DNA of 64,000 bases from Nelumbo lutea (Eukaryota > Streptophyta > Magnoliopsida > Proteales > Nelumbonaceae): contig JAKGHH010000004.1 of NCBI GenBank assembly GCA_022828595.1, positions 53,470,422-53,534,421 of the forward strand. Direction: 5' to 3'. Below the pieces are notes generated by a model. The model was not told the origin of the DNA. It saw nothing but the letters and a program-made list of their open reading frames with translations, and made no database searches. The translations under genes and the position numbers were made by a program. This document shows, in pieces, positions 1-11,959 of this stretch. Position 1 is the stretch's first letter. Every line of letters starts with the position of its first letter.

Positions 1-516
1 TAAGATGGAGGGAGTAGCTGAGATTTGGAGGTGAGGGGTTGAATGGTGAGGATTAGTAGAATAGGTGGCACCTTGAGGTTTAAAAGCTATAAAGGAGAGC
101 CCTAAAATGAGTGGTTGAGATTAAAAGAGGTGGAGGGTGGAGAAAAAAACACCTAGGGGCAGTTAGGGTTTGCTAAAAGTGAAAGGATTAGGTTAAATAG
201 GCTCCCTAGGGTTTGCTAAGTAGAGGGGAGCATGGTAATACAATAGGATGGACACCAACTGGGTTTAGCAGATAGGAGGCACCCTCCTATTCTCAGTTCT
301 TTACAAAAACACCCCCTCTCTCAGTTGGACTTCACACCGGCTTCCCAAAAACTACACTTCAACCTAGAAAATTTTTCAATTTTCTACATAATTTGCACAA
401 AGACCCTCAAAGATCACATAATTGATTTTAACTAGAAAAATGTCATATTTTAACTTTTTAAGGCCAAAAATACCCCTGAATTGATGCCCTTACAGAATTA
501 AAACTCAAAATTATCA
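1..516 (-). repeat. 3' LTR of the Athila-like element (partial)
   Basis: Direct repeat of 6425-6940. Bases 1-361 match the other LTR without a difference, then 362-516 differ at roughly two dozen places. The LTR starts TGATAATT on the minus strand at 516. The rest lies outside the window. Confidence 0.9.
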
Positions 517-535
517 CACTCCCAACTTAAACATT
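517..535 (-). other. Polypurine tract beside the 3' LTR
   Basis: The minus strand reads AAGTTGGGAGTG directly before the LTR start TGATAA, a purine-rich primer site placed as in other plant gypsy elements. Upstream lies the CTAGCAATG-type stretch often seen at the 3' end of this element group. Confidence 0.6.
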
Positions 536-1797
536 GCTAGTCCCTTAGCAATGCAGCCTTAAATTTACATTGAATATATAGATTTTTCCCATTACAAGGT
601 CATCCCTAACAGAATTAATCAAGCATCCTCATTCCAACATTCTCAAACTCTATATAGATTGGTATTAGGCTTTAGGGGTAAAACTATCTTATTTTGAATA
701 TTACCGAAACATGGCTAAAAAATCTTATTTACCCTTCCATTTGCAAATTGTCTTGATAAGATGAGATTGATTTTAAAATCAAACAAGTATTCTTCTTATT
801 ATTTCTGACAACGGATTTCTACCCCTGAACTTGATATGTATACTTATTTTTTTGTTACCGTCCACCATTTGACGCGAATCTTGACACTTGACTTAGGTGA
901 AGATACCCTATTACTAAGTGTTAGGTGATTGTCTTTGGCATTCCCTTTTCCGTTTGACGCGAATATCGACATTTGACTTAGGTGAAAAGACCCGGTTATT
1001 AAGTCTAGGGTGTCCATTGACCTTTTATTCTTTTTTTTCTTTATTTTTTCTTTTTTTCTTTTTTTTTTTGCAAGCACTGTTTAAGGTAGTCCAATGTCTC
1101 TAACAATTTGAAGAATTTTTGTCTAATTTCTCAATCTTTCTCTTCTTATCCTGCCAGGGGCAAACTTGAGAGTATTTTCCTATTTCTGAACGGTTTCAAC
1201 AATATTCAAATAAGACCAATTTTCACTCCTATCACTTGCTACCAATTTGTATAAAATTCAATACTCTTTTATCAGTTTCCTTAACTTTTTATGTTTGGGA
1301 ATCTCTTTTAATGAAAAATTTTAAAATTTTTAGTGAAATTTTAATTCTCCATTTTTAAAGGCTTAGCTTCACAATTTTTTTTTTCAATTTTTCTTTCTTT
1401 CCTCACCCCCAAATTAAATGCCATTGTCCGACTAGAATGATGCAAAGAAGATTTGGGCCAAAGGGAACAATGAGTAGGGTTCTCCTGAGGGGTTCAAGGT
1501 ATGCCACCTGGTCTTGATTCAGGAAAAAAAAGCTCTAATCCTAAAATTAACTGAAAAAAAATTATGTTGAGTTGCCTCCCAACCAGCGCTAAGTTTGATG
1601 TCTTCAATTGGACACATTTACGCACTATTCCCATATATACTCCCCGATTCACTTTCATCTTCTCACAGACAGGGTTTAGATTGGGCAAACCAAGGGATAG
1701 ACAAGTCATTTAAAAAGTTATCCACTATATCTACCATGAATCCATCTCTCCCTAGGTTTGGATACTTGAAAGCACTAAAAACATTTAACTAGACCTT
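536..1797 (-). other. 3' untranslated region of the Athila-like element
   Basis: No coding sequence is recognised. On the minus strand a GGGAGGCAAC-type stretch (about 1570-1600), common just after pol in these elements, is followed by low-complexity A/T sequence. A degenerate direct duplication of about 70 bases is present, with TTTGACGCGAAT near 867 and again near 952. Purine/pyrimidine-rich runs lie at 1021-1070. Confidence 0.5.
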
Positions 1798-2290
1798 CTA
1801 CTCCCCAAATGAAATGCCGATTTCTCCCGATTTACAATTAGTGTTTGCATTGGCCATTGCTAAAAACAGACATCTTAAGATTATCAGGATGTAGTTCAGA
1901 TCCTCGGTTAGGGTCATGTCTAGGATAAAATCCAATGGGAAGTGACAACCCTCTACCCTGACCATTACATTGTCAATAACACTTTGATGATTGTTGATTA
2001 ACCAATCAGTGAGTTGCAGAATTACTAGGGTTGATTTTAACTCGCCGATCCTGAACTTATCATAAATGGATGGAAGCAGATTTATACTGGCCCTAAGATC
2101 CACTAGTGCCCAATCAAAGGTTATTCCAGTGATGACACAACTTATGAGAGCAGCACTAAGGTCTTTCATGTTCCGGGAGAGTTTATTTAGGAAAGATGCA
2201 CTAACATTTGCCGAGTGCATCATTTTTTATGGGGCCGGTTATGGCTCTATAATTTGAATATACAGCTCTTTCAAGAATTTGGCATAGGCC
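1798..2290 (-). pseudogene. Retropepsin (protease) remnant of the Athila-like element
   Basis: This is the aspartic protease that would cut the Gag-Pol polyprotein inside virus-like particles. A 141-codon open frame contains the family pattern of hydrophobic strand, catalytic Asp, then ASINLLP. The usual D-L-G-A-S catalytic loop here reads DLRAS, so the glycine after Asp-Leu is replaced by arginine and activity is unlikely. The flanking stretches (LGEL-type, QLTDW, FPLDFI) also fit plant gypsy proteases. Upstream the frame joins the gag remnant through stops (TAA). Downstream the expected reverse transcriptase is absent. The fold assignment rests on sequence recognition alone. Confidence 0.75.
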
Positions 2291-3300
2291 GGGGCATGTT
2301 AGATTGTATTGAGGAGAGGGATGTTAATATGGACTTATCGACTCTCCTCGTTGTGACTTTCTTTGTTCTTTAGCACTGGCCCGACTATGAGTGCAGCTGG
2401 AAAGGGAACTACGAGTTGGTTTATTATAGGCTCTTCTTCTAAAGTTTCCTTCCCTTCTTCTTCTCCCCCCAACTTAGGGTCTTCCTGCTCATTTTCTTCT
2501 TCACTAACTCCCGGGTCCTCTAAAATTTGCCCGCTCCCTTAAGGTTATAATAGCCTTTCTTAAGGGGTGGTTGAATCTGCTATGGAGGAAAATCCGGTGG
2601 CTGATTTCTAGGGTTCACAACCGGTTGACTTAATAGTTGCCCTACTCCTCTTCTCACCTTGGCTTCGGCTAGCTGTCCTATTTGGCTTTCTAATCTATCA
2701 AGGGATTGCTCTGGAGTTGCATGAATTGGTCATCTATTGAGGAGGTTGTGGATAAGTCTGATAAGGTTGGGTCGGTTGGTTCCTATGATGCATCTGCTAG
2801 AATTGGTTTTGCCCTTGTGGCCTCTGAAATTGCTAGGCTATAGAGTTAGATGAATGATGGTATTGTTGGGACTGTGTGTAGGTTTGACATGATTGAATCG
2901 ATTGAGTCCCATGGTAACCATTGTACTCTTAGTGAGTTTGGGCTCTAGACCACTGAAAGTGCATATTTGGTAGGGTTTTTTTTTTACTTGGGCCCTATAA
3001 TTGAAGTTGGGCTGATTTTCCCACCCAAGGTTATATGGACTAGAGAATGGGTTAGCATTGGGTTGGAAAAATCTATGGGCCGCATGTACTTGGTTGACAT
3101 GATGGGTCGGACTTGCATAGATGGAACATGATGCATAGGATGACAAAGTTGGGTATGGGCCACTTTGTTGACGACGTGCAAGAACTTCATCAAGTCTTTG
3201 GGCCATACCATTAATCTTGTTCAGTTGTTGAGACATATGGTTTCAACCAATTTGTGGCTCAGGTTAGAAGTAATTTCTCATTCCACAAACTCTGGCCATT
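2291..3300 (-). pseudogene. Gag C-terminal remnant of the Athila-like element
   Basis: Minus-strand frames around 2838-3236 contain a SSPYNLGWENQPNFNY-like segment, typical of the region before the protease in Athila/Tat Gag. It is followed by a glutamine/proline-rich part and an acidic linker rich in Glu (about 2420-2500). A stretch matching the 'HINIP...YAKFLKEL' type of linker leads into the protease. Frameshifts and stops interrupt it. The N-terminal half of Gag is not recognisable; the AT-rich sequence beyond 3300 codes for nothing visible. Confidence 0.65.
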
Positions 3301-5430
3301 GAATTCATTTTATTTTAACCCCTTTTTCTTTTCTTTTTTGAAATTTGAAATTTAAATTGTGAATTTTAATTTCAAACTTAGATCTTGAAATTTAAATTCT
3401 GAAATTTAAACTTAAATTTGAATTATTTTAATTTTTTTGAAATTTAAATTCAAATTCAGATTCCTAAAATTTAAATTTAAATTTTTAATTTTTTTCACTT
3501 TTTTTTTTAAAGGAAAACAAATCAACCACACGACCTAGGGGTAGACCTTGGGTTTCCTAAACTAGTGGTTCAACCAATGTGAATCCTTTTAGGTTCACTT
3601 GGAATTACACCACTTCCTTTGGTTAGATAGGCAAGAGGTGGGGATGTGAGAGGCTCCCCTTGCTCTCGCAATGACGTAATTAAGTAACCACAAAACCCAC
3701 TTAGGCTTATCCGTTTAATCTCTTTCCTTAAACAACAACCGCCGGTTATGGAAAATAATTTCAAGCTCTCCTAAAATTCAACACACCTTTGAACCAAATG
3801 TAAGGCTTCTCTAAAGGATCCTTCTATCTAAATTTTAAATTAGGGTTAGGGTGAACCGCACGTGAATGGTGGTGATTTTTGGGCCAAGGAAGGGTGATGA
3901 AATCCCCACCTTATCTTATTTTAAGTTGGATGCCCTTAAATGGATTAATGAAACAAAAACAATCAAACAAAATGAATGCAACTAATTACAATGGAAGAAC
4001 AATTATTTCTAAGATGCAATTTAGCAATTAAACATAGAAGAAAACAGCAAACAACTAAGAAAAATGAACAATTAGAATACTAAAAAGAACGCCTAACACA
4101 TTCACAACTAACAATAATAATTTCAGCAAATAAATAAACCTATATGATGCATGCTTTAAAATATCAAACACTAAATGATGGAATGAAAATGCAAGAGAAA
4201 TATTCATTTTTTTTTGTTTTTATATATTTTTTAATTCAAAATTAAATTTTTGGAAATTTAAATTCAAATTTAGATTTTGAAATTTAATTTCCTAAAATTT
4301 AAATTTAAATTTGAATTTTCAAAATTTGATTTTTTTTATTCGAAAATTTAAGATTTAAATTTCAAAATTTGAAATTCAAATTCAGATTTGAATTAAAATT
4401 AAAATTTAAATTCAGATTTGAAATTTAAATTCAAATTCAAAAATTTCAACAATTTTCTATTTAGAAATTAACTATCCAATTAAACAACTAAAAGATAAGA
4501 AATTAAATAAAGCAACAAATAATAATTGCAAATAGAAAATAATAATTTTCCTAAACAGAATTAACAACTACCAAAAATAAATTCTAACAAAATAATTGCT
4601 AATCTAAAAATTAAACTAAAAATAAAATGATCAAACAGAAAATTATGCAAGAAATAGATAAAATAAAAGAAAAAATACAAATCTAAAAAAAATTAAACCA
4701 AAAATAAAATAAACAAAAGAAAAAATATGCTGAAATTTTTTATATTTATATTTTTTTTGTTTTTTTCTTAATAAAAGAAAAACACAAATCTAAAAATTAA
4801 TACGAAAATAAAATTAACAAAATGCTACAAAAATAAATAAATTAAAATAAGCAAATTTTTTTATTTCTTTTTTTGTCTTTTTTTTTTGTTTTTTTATCTG
4901 AGATAAAAGGAAAAAACAAATCTAAAATTTAAACCAAAAATAAAATAGAATAAAATAAACAAAAGAAAATTATGCTACAAGAAATAAAATAAAATAAAAT
5001 AAAATAAAATAAGATAAAATAAAATAAAATAAACGATTTTTTTTGTTGCAAAAAAATTGAACAAGATATTAAAATAAAGAAAAAAATAGATCTAGAAACA
5101 AAATGGAAGGAAGATAATACTAAAAAAATAATTCAGATCTAAAAAAAATTTGAAAATCACTATTCTACCAAAAAAAGGAGTTCAAAAATAAAAATAAGAA
5201 AATTAATAACAAAATGGAATGATACACCTAAAATGCAGTCCAATTTCTCTTATCTTCTCTTCCGTCCCGCAGTCCCGCAACACTTTGGTACCCCACCTTT
5301 CGCTATTTCGTCTAGTAGAATCAAAGAGAAACAAGAGCTAAACTGAGATAACAGATCAAGTAATCAAATGAAAAAGAAAAAAATAATGAAACAGTTCCAG
5401 AAAAAGCAAGTAAAAAAATTTCTTCGTGCT
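3301..5430 (-). other. AT-rich leader of the Athila-like element
   Basis: No gene. The stretch is built from degenerate AAATTTAAATTCAAATT-type words and homopolymer runs. It includes a (TAAAA)n microsatellite at about 4983-5031 and a more normal-composition block at 3530-3960. Read on the minus strand it lies between the PBS and gag. Confidence 0.6.
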
Positions 5431-5449
5431 TCCCCAGCAATGGCACCAA
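5431..5449 (-). other. Primer-binding site of the Athila-like element
   Basis: The minus strand reads TTTGGTGCCATTGCTGGGGA a few bases inside the 5' LTR. It closely resembles the TGGCGCCGTTGCCGGGGA form used by plant Athila/Tat elements, thought to pair with a tRNA-Asp 3' end. A few substitutions are present. Confidence 0.7.
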
Positions 5450-5454
5450 AAACT

Positions 5455-6940
5455 TGATGTCTTTGGAAACGTGTCGCTAAGCATTTCGGAACACCAGTTT
5501 AATATTTATAAAATTTTCCAATTCTCAAACAAATACTAATGTAGTAAATGGGTGAGAACGGGTCGTATCCACAAGGAAGCGAGGGAAAAATTAATACGTA
5601 CTTAAATCCGGGAGAAGAGAACGCAAGAGGGAGTTGCAGAAATAAAAAATTAATTAATTAAAACAATGGAATTCAATAAAACCAAATTCAAACAGTACTG
5701 AGAATAATAAGTACATAAAAATAAATAAATAACATAAATAACTAAATAAAAGAAACAAAATAAAAATATCTGAAAATCCGATCAAAGGTAGCAGTTTCTG
5801 GATCACTCCTTCCACTCTCGAACTTCTCGAGCTAGGCATTCCGTCTTACCTGGCCGAATATTTGATCTACAGAAAAGAAATAGAATACAAATTAAATCTA
5901 ATAAAAATAAATTTGCTTGAAGGAAAAATTAAATTGGAAATTAAATAATAGAAAATAATTCTAAAACTGAAGAAACAATGGTTGGGATTCAAATCCAAAG
6001 GTGGCAGTAGTGGTGTTGGCAAACTACAAGTAGGAACCCCTCATCTTGCTTGGGTGTCTTCCTCTTCCTCTACCCTTGAACTTCTCAAGATCAGCCTTCC
6101 TTCTTACCTGGGTAATTCACCAACCCTTATACAAGGCCCATGGGACCCTTTTTATAGAGAATGGTGGACACAACTAAGAATAGGGAGAAAGATGGGGGCG
6201 GCAACTGGGTTTTAGCAAAGTTAGGGACGCCCTAGGGTTTCTAATGGATGGTTAGGATGGTTTTGAGGTGATCCTATGGTTGAAAAATAAAAGGAGAGGG
6301 CACCCAATATTATGTAGGGCTGAGATTTGGGCGCCTAGAAATGGAGGGTGTAGATTAGTACATCTAGGGTTGAAGGGTTAAGATTAAAAGAACAGGTGGC
6401 ACTCTAGATTGAATGGTTGGGATATAAGATGGAGGGAGTAGCTGAGATTTGGAGGTGAGGGGTTGAATGGTGAGGATTAGTAGAATAGGTGGCACCTTGA
6501 GGTTTAAAAGCTATAAAGGAGAGCCCTAAAATGAGTGGTTGAGATTAAAAGAGGTGGAGGGTGGAGAAAAAAACACCTAGGGGCAGTTAGGGTTTGCTAA
6601 AAGTGAAAGGATTAGGTTAAATAGGCTCCCTAGGGTTTGCTAAGTAGAGGGGAGCATGGTAATACAATAGGATGGACACCAACTGGGTTTAGCAGATAGG
6701 AGGCACCCTCCTATTCTCAGTTCTTTACAAAAACACCCCCTCTCTCAGTTGGACTTCACACCGGCTTCCCAAAAACTACACTTCAGCCTAGAAAACTTCA
6801 TAGCTTTCAATATAATTTGCACAGAGACCCTCAGAGGTCACATAATTGATTTTAACTAGGAAAATGACACATTTTTACTATTTAAGGCTGAAAATACCCC
6901 TAAATTGATGCCCTTAAGGCATCAAAATGCAGAGTCATCA
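5455..6940 (-). repeat. 5' LTR of the Athila-like element
   Basis: 1486 bp, TG...CA on the minus strand (starts TGATGACT at 6940, ends ...GACATCA at 5455). It matches 1-516 at one end and, along its length, the reverse complement of the solo LTR at 21435-23097, which fixes both boundaries. Confidence 0.9.
6147..6156 (-). promoter_or_regulatory. TATA box in the Athila-like LTR
   Basis: The minus strand reads TATAAAAAGG. The equivalent place in the related solo LTR (near 22186) reads TATGAAAAGG, one base off. Confidence 0.5.
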
Positions 6941-6942
6941 AA

Positions 6943-8952
6943 AGGGCAAAGTGTATTTATTGTGGTAATGGCCTAGTTTGTTCATCTACAAGTGGTACTA
7001 GTTCTTTAAGTAATTACTTGTGTAGATGTAAACAATATCCCCTTAATAATATAGATAAGCAAAAAAGACTTTGAAAGCTTCATTTCAAAGTTCTAAAGAG
7101 GGGAGCACCACACCATTACTTATGGTTTACAAGTTTGATCAAGATGAATGTAGAAAGGAACTTGTTAGGATGATTATTGTAGATGAATTACCTTTTAAAC
7201 ATGTGGAACGAGAGGGGGTTCGTGGCTTCTATGGTAAGATGCAACCAAGATTTGTAGTTTCTTCACACCACACAGTAGCAAGAGATTGTTATAGTCTTTT
7301 TGTGGAGGAAAAGAAAATGTTGAAACAATTTTTTAAGAAAATTATCATCAAGGGTTTATTTCACTACAGACACATGGACATCATCTCAAAACCTTAGTTA
7401 CATGTGCCTCATTGCTCATTTCATTGATGATGAGTGGAAATTGCACAAAAAATTTTAAATTTTGTCCAATTTTTGGTCATTCAGGAGGGATAATTGGTAA
7501 GGCCATTGAGAGGTGTTTATTTGATTGGGGCATTGAAAGAATGTTCACTGTAATGGTAGACAATGCAAGTTCAAATGATATAGGGATTCGATATCTGAAG
7601 AAAAGACTAATAATTGGAAGGGAAGTGTCTTAAAAAGTGAGTTCTTACACATGAGATGTGGTGCACATATTTTGAGCTTAATTGTCAAAGAAGGATTGTC
7701 AGAGGTAGATGATTCTATTTTCAGGATTCGTTCTATAGTAAAATATGTAAAATCTTCACCAGCAATGTTGCAAAGATTTAAGGATTGTGTGGAGAAAGAA
7801 AAGATAGTGAGTAGGGGGGTCTTGTTTGCCTAGATGTTGAAACTAGGTGGAACTCTACTTACTTAATGCTGGAATTTGCTTTGAAATTTTAAAAGGCGTT
7901 TAATTTGTTGGAGAGTGTTGATAGTAGGTATGTAGATGATCTTACTCATGTTAAAAACAAGGGTTTGCCTATTTATGGAGATTGGGAATATGCTTGTGGT
8001 TTGCTAACTTTTTTTAAAATTTTCTATGAAACTACATTGAAATTGTTTGACTCACTTTACGTAACTGAAAATGAATATATGAAAAAATTTATGGTATTGG
8101 AATTGTTCTTTTTCGGAGGTGTAAGAGTGATGATTCCTCTATTAATTTTATGGCTTTCAATATGAAGAGGAAGTATGACAAGTATTGGGGAAATCTCAAT
8201 AATATCAACACCATGTTATTCATTGCAGTTATTCTTGACCCCCAATGTAAATTGGAGTATGTGGATTGGGTTATTAGTGAGTCATATAATGTTGATTCTA
8301 TTAAAGTGCTAAAAGAGAAGGTGAAACAAGTTTTGACTTCTACGTATGAGTTTTATAGTTCAACCTAGTCATCTCCTAATACTCACTCAAGTAATCAATC
8401 TCAATATCCAAATGATATGGAAGTTGAGAATGTGAAAGATGTTGCTGATTTCATGAATTCATTATTAAACAAGCAGAAAGCGGGCCAAGGAGGTGTAGAG
8501 AACAAAACATAATTAGATAAATATTTAGGGAATGAATGTGAAGTTCCAAAAAGTAAATCATTTAACATATTGGCTTGGTGGAAAACTAATTCCTCTAAAT
8601 ATTGAGTGCTTTCTTTGTTGGCTTAAGATTTATTAGTTATGCATGTGTCTCCAGTTGCATATGAATTGGCTTTTAGCACCAGATGTTGTGTTTTATTCAT
8701 TTCATAGTTCTCTAACTCCAAGAATGGTATAAACTATCATTTGTGGATAAGATTGATTGCGAATGTCATATGGTTATTTTTATATAGAGGAGAGCTTAGA
8801 TGAACTTGAAAATGTGGAATTAGGTAAAGTTTGTATTTTTCATTTTTTTTTTCATGTTTATTTTGTTATAGTAATTCTAATTTGCATGTCTTTTTATTGA
8901 AGAATTGTTATCTTGGATCGAGGAGCATCCTCTTATCAACATTGATGATTAA
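6943..8952 (+). pseudogene. hAT (Ac-type) transposase pseudogene, 5' end lost to an LTR insertion
   Basis: This would cut and paste hAT elements. Order seen: the second half of a BED zinc finger (about 6946-7040; CIYC, then GTSSLSNYL and RC), a conserved N-terminal block (IIVDELPF, then VARDCY, about 7170-7290), a broken STDTWTS-like stretch (about 7370-7395), and the RCGAHILSLIVKEGL block (7651-7700). The MKRKYDKYW...ILDP block (8160-8245) and the C-terminal dimerisation block (LAWWKTNSSKY, about 8570-8603) follow. Several frameshifts and stops break the frame. A 79-base GT-AG intron (8824-8902) joins the last short exon, which ends in TAA at 8952. The N-terminus lies on the far side of the Athila-like insertion. 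It resembles plant RICESLEEPER/ZBED-type proteins, but the breaks make a domesticated host gene unlikely. Confidence 0.85.
8824..8902 (+). other. Intron in the hAT transposase pseudogene
   Basis: GT at 8824 and AG at 8901-8902 with a T-rich middle. Joining the two sides keeps the frame and gives an ELLSWIEEHPLINIDD-type C-terminus followed by a stop, as in related hAT proteins. Confidence 0.65.
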
Positions 8953-11139
8953 GTTGTTAAGTGGTTATGGAACTTGTGTTTGTGGTTGTAAAATGTGAAG
9001 TGTGAAACTATGAACTTGTTTTTTAAAGTTGTGGTCCTTGTAGGCTTGTGGTTTTCTTAATTTTTTTATGGTTATGGACTTGTAGTTGTGGTTTTTATGA
9101 CGCAAATTGCATGGTTGTGGCTATGATTTTTATGGATTATGGTTATGGACTTATTGTCTTGGTTAATTCTTTGACAACCAATCAATCATACAAGTTTGTT
9201 TATTTATTTTAATTCTTTGACAACCATATTCGTGTTTGGTTCTAGCTCTACTAAGTTTTTTCCCTTCAAATTTTAACCATTAGTTAAGAAATTTTGATGG
9301 GAGATGGAGAGGGAAGGGCTTGGAACAGACGAACAATAGGCTTCAAAGTTATTACTATTCTACTCCATGGAATGATTAAGTTGTTTTTTGCTTTTAATTA
9401 GTAATAACATGACAAGTGAAGAAATTAGTATCACTTGTAGGAAGTCTCTACTTTGGTCATGGTCAAACGATGTCAAATTTAGGTATCACTTGTAGCAACC
9501 TTGGTTTATTTCATCTATGGTTTGTTTCTTTATTTTTTTCTATTACTATTAGATTGTTTTGTTATTGACTCTGTTATATACTCTGTCATGGCTTGTTAGT
9601 TTTGATGCTGAATGACCATCTTAATTTGACAATGTTGATGATGATGTTCAGGAGATGAGACTACAAGGGTGAAAATTGAGAGAAGGGAACAAAAGGTGTG
9701 TAACTAGGACCATTAAAAATTACACTAGTCAGCTTCTCAATTCTCAGCTATGCCATTGCATCTCAATCTGAATGTAAGGCCATTTACGTAACTACTTAGG
9801 CTCAATGTTGATGATCATGATTGTTTGGTAGCTTTGGTAAGAAAAGGGGAATTTGATCTGATGACCTGCTAGTTTTTTCTTATGTTCTTTTTTTTTTCAA
9901 GAAATTGATTTAAAAACACCATCTCACTTAGACGCCTACAAAGAATATAGAACAAGAAAAAACAGAAATATGTAATGCAATGATTTCACAATAACACTCA
10001 TGATAGCAAAAGCAAAAAATAAGAAAGAAAAGTATTTTATAAAGGACAGGACAGGACAGGTTGTCCAAAACCTAACCCCCAACCACATGGAAGGCCGGCA
10101 TGGCTAGCCCAAACTGTCAATCTATTGGGCAACCCTCTGAAATGTGTATAGTACCCCAGTCCATGTCAGCATTTAAAATCTCTTGATTAGAGATACCCAT
10201 CAAAGAGGGGATTTTTTCCATGTGACAAGGGGTGACTAAAAGGTCTCATGAAATCATGTGTGCAAACAAGTTGACCCTATCAAGCTACTACATAAGTGGT
10301 AAGGTCATCTCAGATTTTCCTTGGCGGTGCTACCAAGAAAAAAAATAACTTAAGCATATACAGACATTGAGTTTGTGTGCATACAAATGCGGAGATTTCA
10401 GAAATATGATCTTACTGTTTGTTCATAGAGAACATAATCTCTAATAAGTTTAAGAGAGATTTGCTTCTGAAATAGATCTTGAAAAGTGGCAGCCATATGA
10501 TATCAGAGGGAAGGTTATAACATGGTTTATAATAGAAGGATGGCCTTCTGGGTGTGGGTCCAAGCAATAAATTCAAGATAGTCTATAAGAAGAAGGGAGT
10601 GAAGATGAAAATCAAAGTTCAGAAAGGTAATGAGAAAATTAACTCACTTGATAGTTTGAAGATTCTAAGAGGAGCTTAAGGGAGATGGCTTCAGATTCTC
10701 AAGAAGAAGAAATTAATTGGAAGAGGGGAGAGTGGTTGTGAAAAGATTGATAAAGACCAAGAGGAAGAGGGTAAGGTAGTTTTAGATAAATTGAGAAAGG
10801 TAGGGAAGAAGGTTGATCTAGAAAAACTTGTTGAAACAGAGGTCCATTAAGCATTTTGCAAAGAAAACCTTCATGGAATTAGAAAAGGAATCTGCTTTAA
10901 ATAAGGCTTAATCGGGGGAAGAAGATTTCTTTTTCAGCTTCTTATAGGACAAAGTCTTTTTAATTTTTGGGTTTGGGTGAGATTGAATTTTTTGGATGTA
11001 TTGAGGGACTTGTAGGGAGTGATCTTGATGGAATTCTACATGTATTATCTATAGGTCTTTTATGCATCTGCAATGGACATGGACACGGGAATCAGATCTA
11101 ACACTTGGGAGTTTAACACAGTAAGACAAGAAAGGTTTA
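8953..11139. other. Intergenic / decayed element sequence, no gene
   Basis: AT-rich sequence, probably starting with the 3' flank of the hAT element. I could not place its terminal inverted repeat. GTTATGGACTTG-like words repeat loosely at 8990-9150 and a short GACAG tandem lies at 10046-10060. No open frame resembles a known protein. Confidence 0.5.
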
Positions 11140-11802
11140 TGGTCGAACCAAGGAAAACCTCGATCGAACCTGTCCAAGGACCTCAAGACTAGTCGAGCAT
11201 GCGTAAACCCATGTCCACCAAGGTTTACGATAAACTGACGACATAAACCTACTCGCGAACCAGATTGATGGAAACCCGGGCCGAGTTCGTGGCGAGGCAC
11301 ACATGGAACCATAGCCACGTGGAACGCATATCATCAAAAGATGTTGCGAGACACCACGTAGGGTTAACGTGACGTCGCCTACCAAATGGTGACAACATCA
11401 AAGGCCACGTCAATTAAATAAAGTGCAAAAAAGGAAGTAGCACACATGAGCAATGAGAGATCTTGGGGAAAGGGAAGTTGATCCTTGAGAGAATCCTCAT
11501 GAAACACGTGGCGGAACCCTAGTAGTGTACTTTATAATTGATAACGAATCAAATATTCCCTGATACATCACAAATGTCTTTATCTCCTACCTTTTATGAT
11601 CTCGGGATCTCTCCCATAAATTGAGATCCTCCTTGTATTAGAATCCATCCGATCCAAAGCACTTATCACCTAGTACCCCTAAATACACCTCGACTCTCCT
11701 ATTCCTACATCCTTAGAGAGATTCCCCCTTTTTCCCTACTTACAGGACCTTTCTCCGTCTTTCAAAGAGATCGCTCCCCAACCAAGCCTTACCACGCCTA
11801 CA
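11140..11802 (+). repeat. 5' LTR of the Tat-like element (recognisable part)
   Basis: Aligns with 23555-24214 through shared blocks such as CGACATAAACCTACTCGCG and the end CGCCTACA. Similarity fades upstream of about 11140, although the 3' LTR is about 850 bp, so the 5' end has been replaced or lost. Confidence 0.85.
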
Positions 11803-11959
11803 ATAGAATCTTTGGTTCCGTCTTTGATCACGGAGAATGGCCTCAAGAAGGATCAACCTCACCACCATCCCCGAAGAGCAAACCAACACTCAAGAGAGCG
11901 CCAATCTCAGGGTGAAAAACCAGCCTAAGATGGAATCACCCATCCAAGACGATATCTAG

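Larger units (their letters stand above)
1..6940 (-). mobile_element. Athila-like Ty3/gypsy LTR retrotransposon, non-autonomous, left end cut by the window
   Basis: On the minus strand the order is 5' LTR (6940-5455), primer-binding site, AT-rich leader, gag remnant, retropepsin remnant, 3' UTR, polypurine stretch and 3' LTR (516-1). The PBS form and the gag and protease sequence types resemble plant Athila/Tat gypsy elements. No reverse transcriptase, RNase H or integrase is seen. The protease remnant is followed within about 200 bases by what looks like a post-pol UTR, so the whole enzymatic part of pol is missing. The element would need enzymes supplied by a relative. Its right end abuts hAT zinc-finger coding sequence, so it inserted into that gene. 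The target duplication cannot be checked because the other end lies outside the window. Confidence 0.85.

Noticed and set aside
3841..3856. TTAGGGTTAGGG-like telomere motif
   Set aside because: Only about two units in ordinary element leader; chance occurrence.
6943..8952. Domesticated hAT-derived host gene
   Set aside because: Multiple frameshifts and stops plus the LTR insertion in its zinc finger argue for a dead transposon gene.
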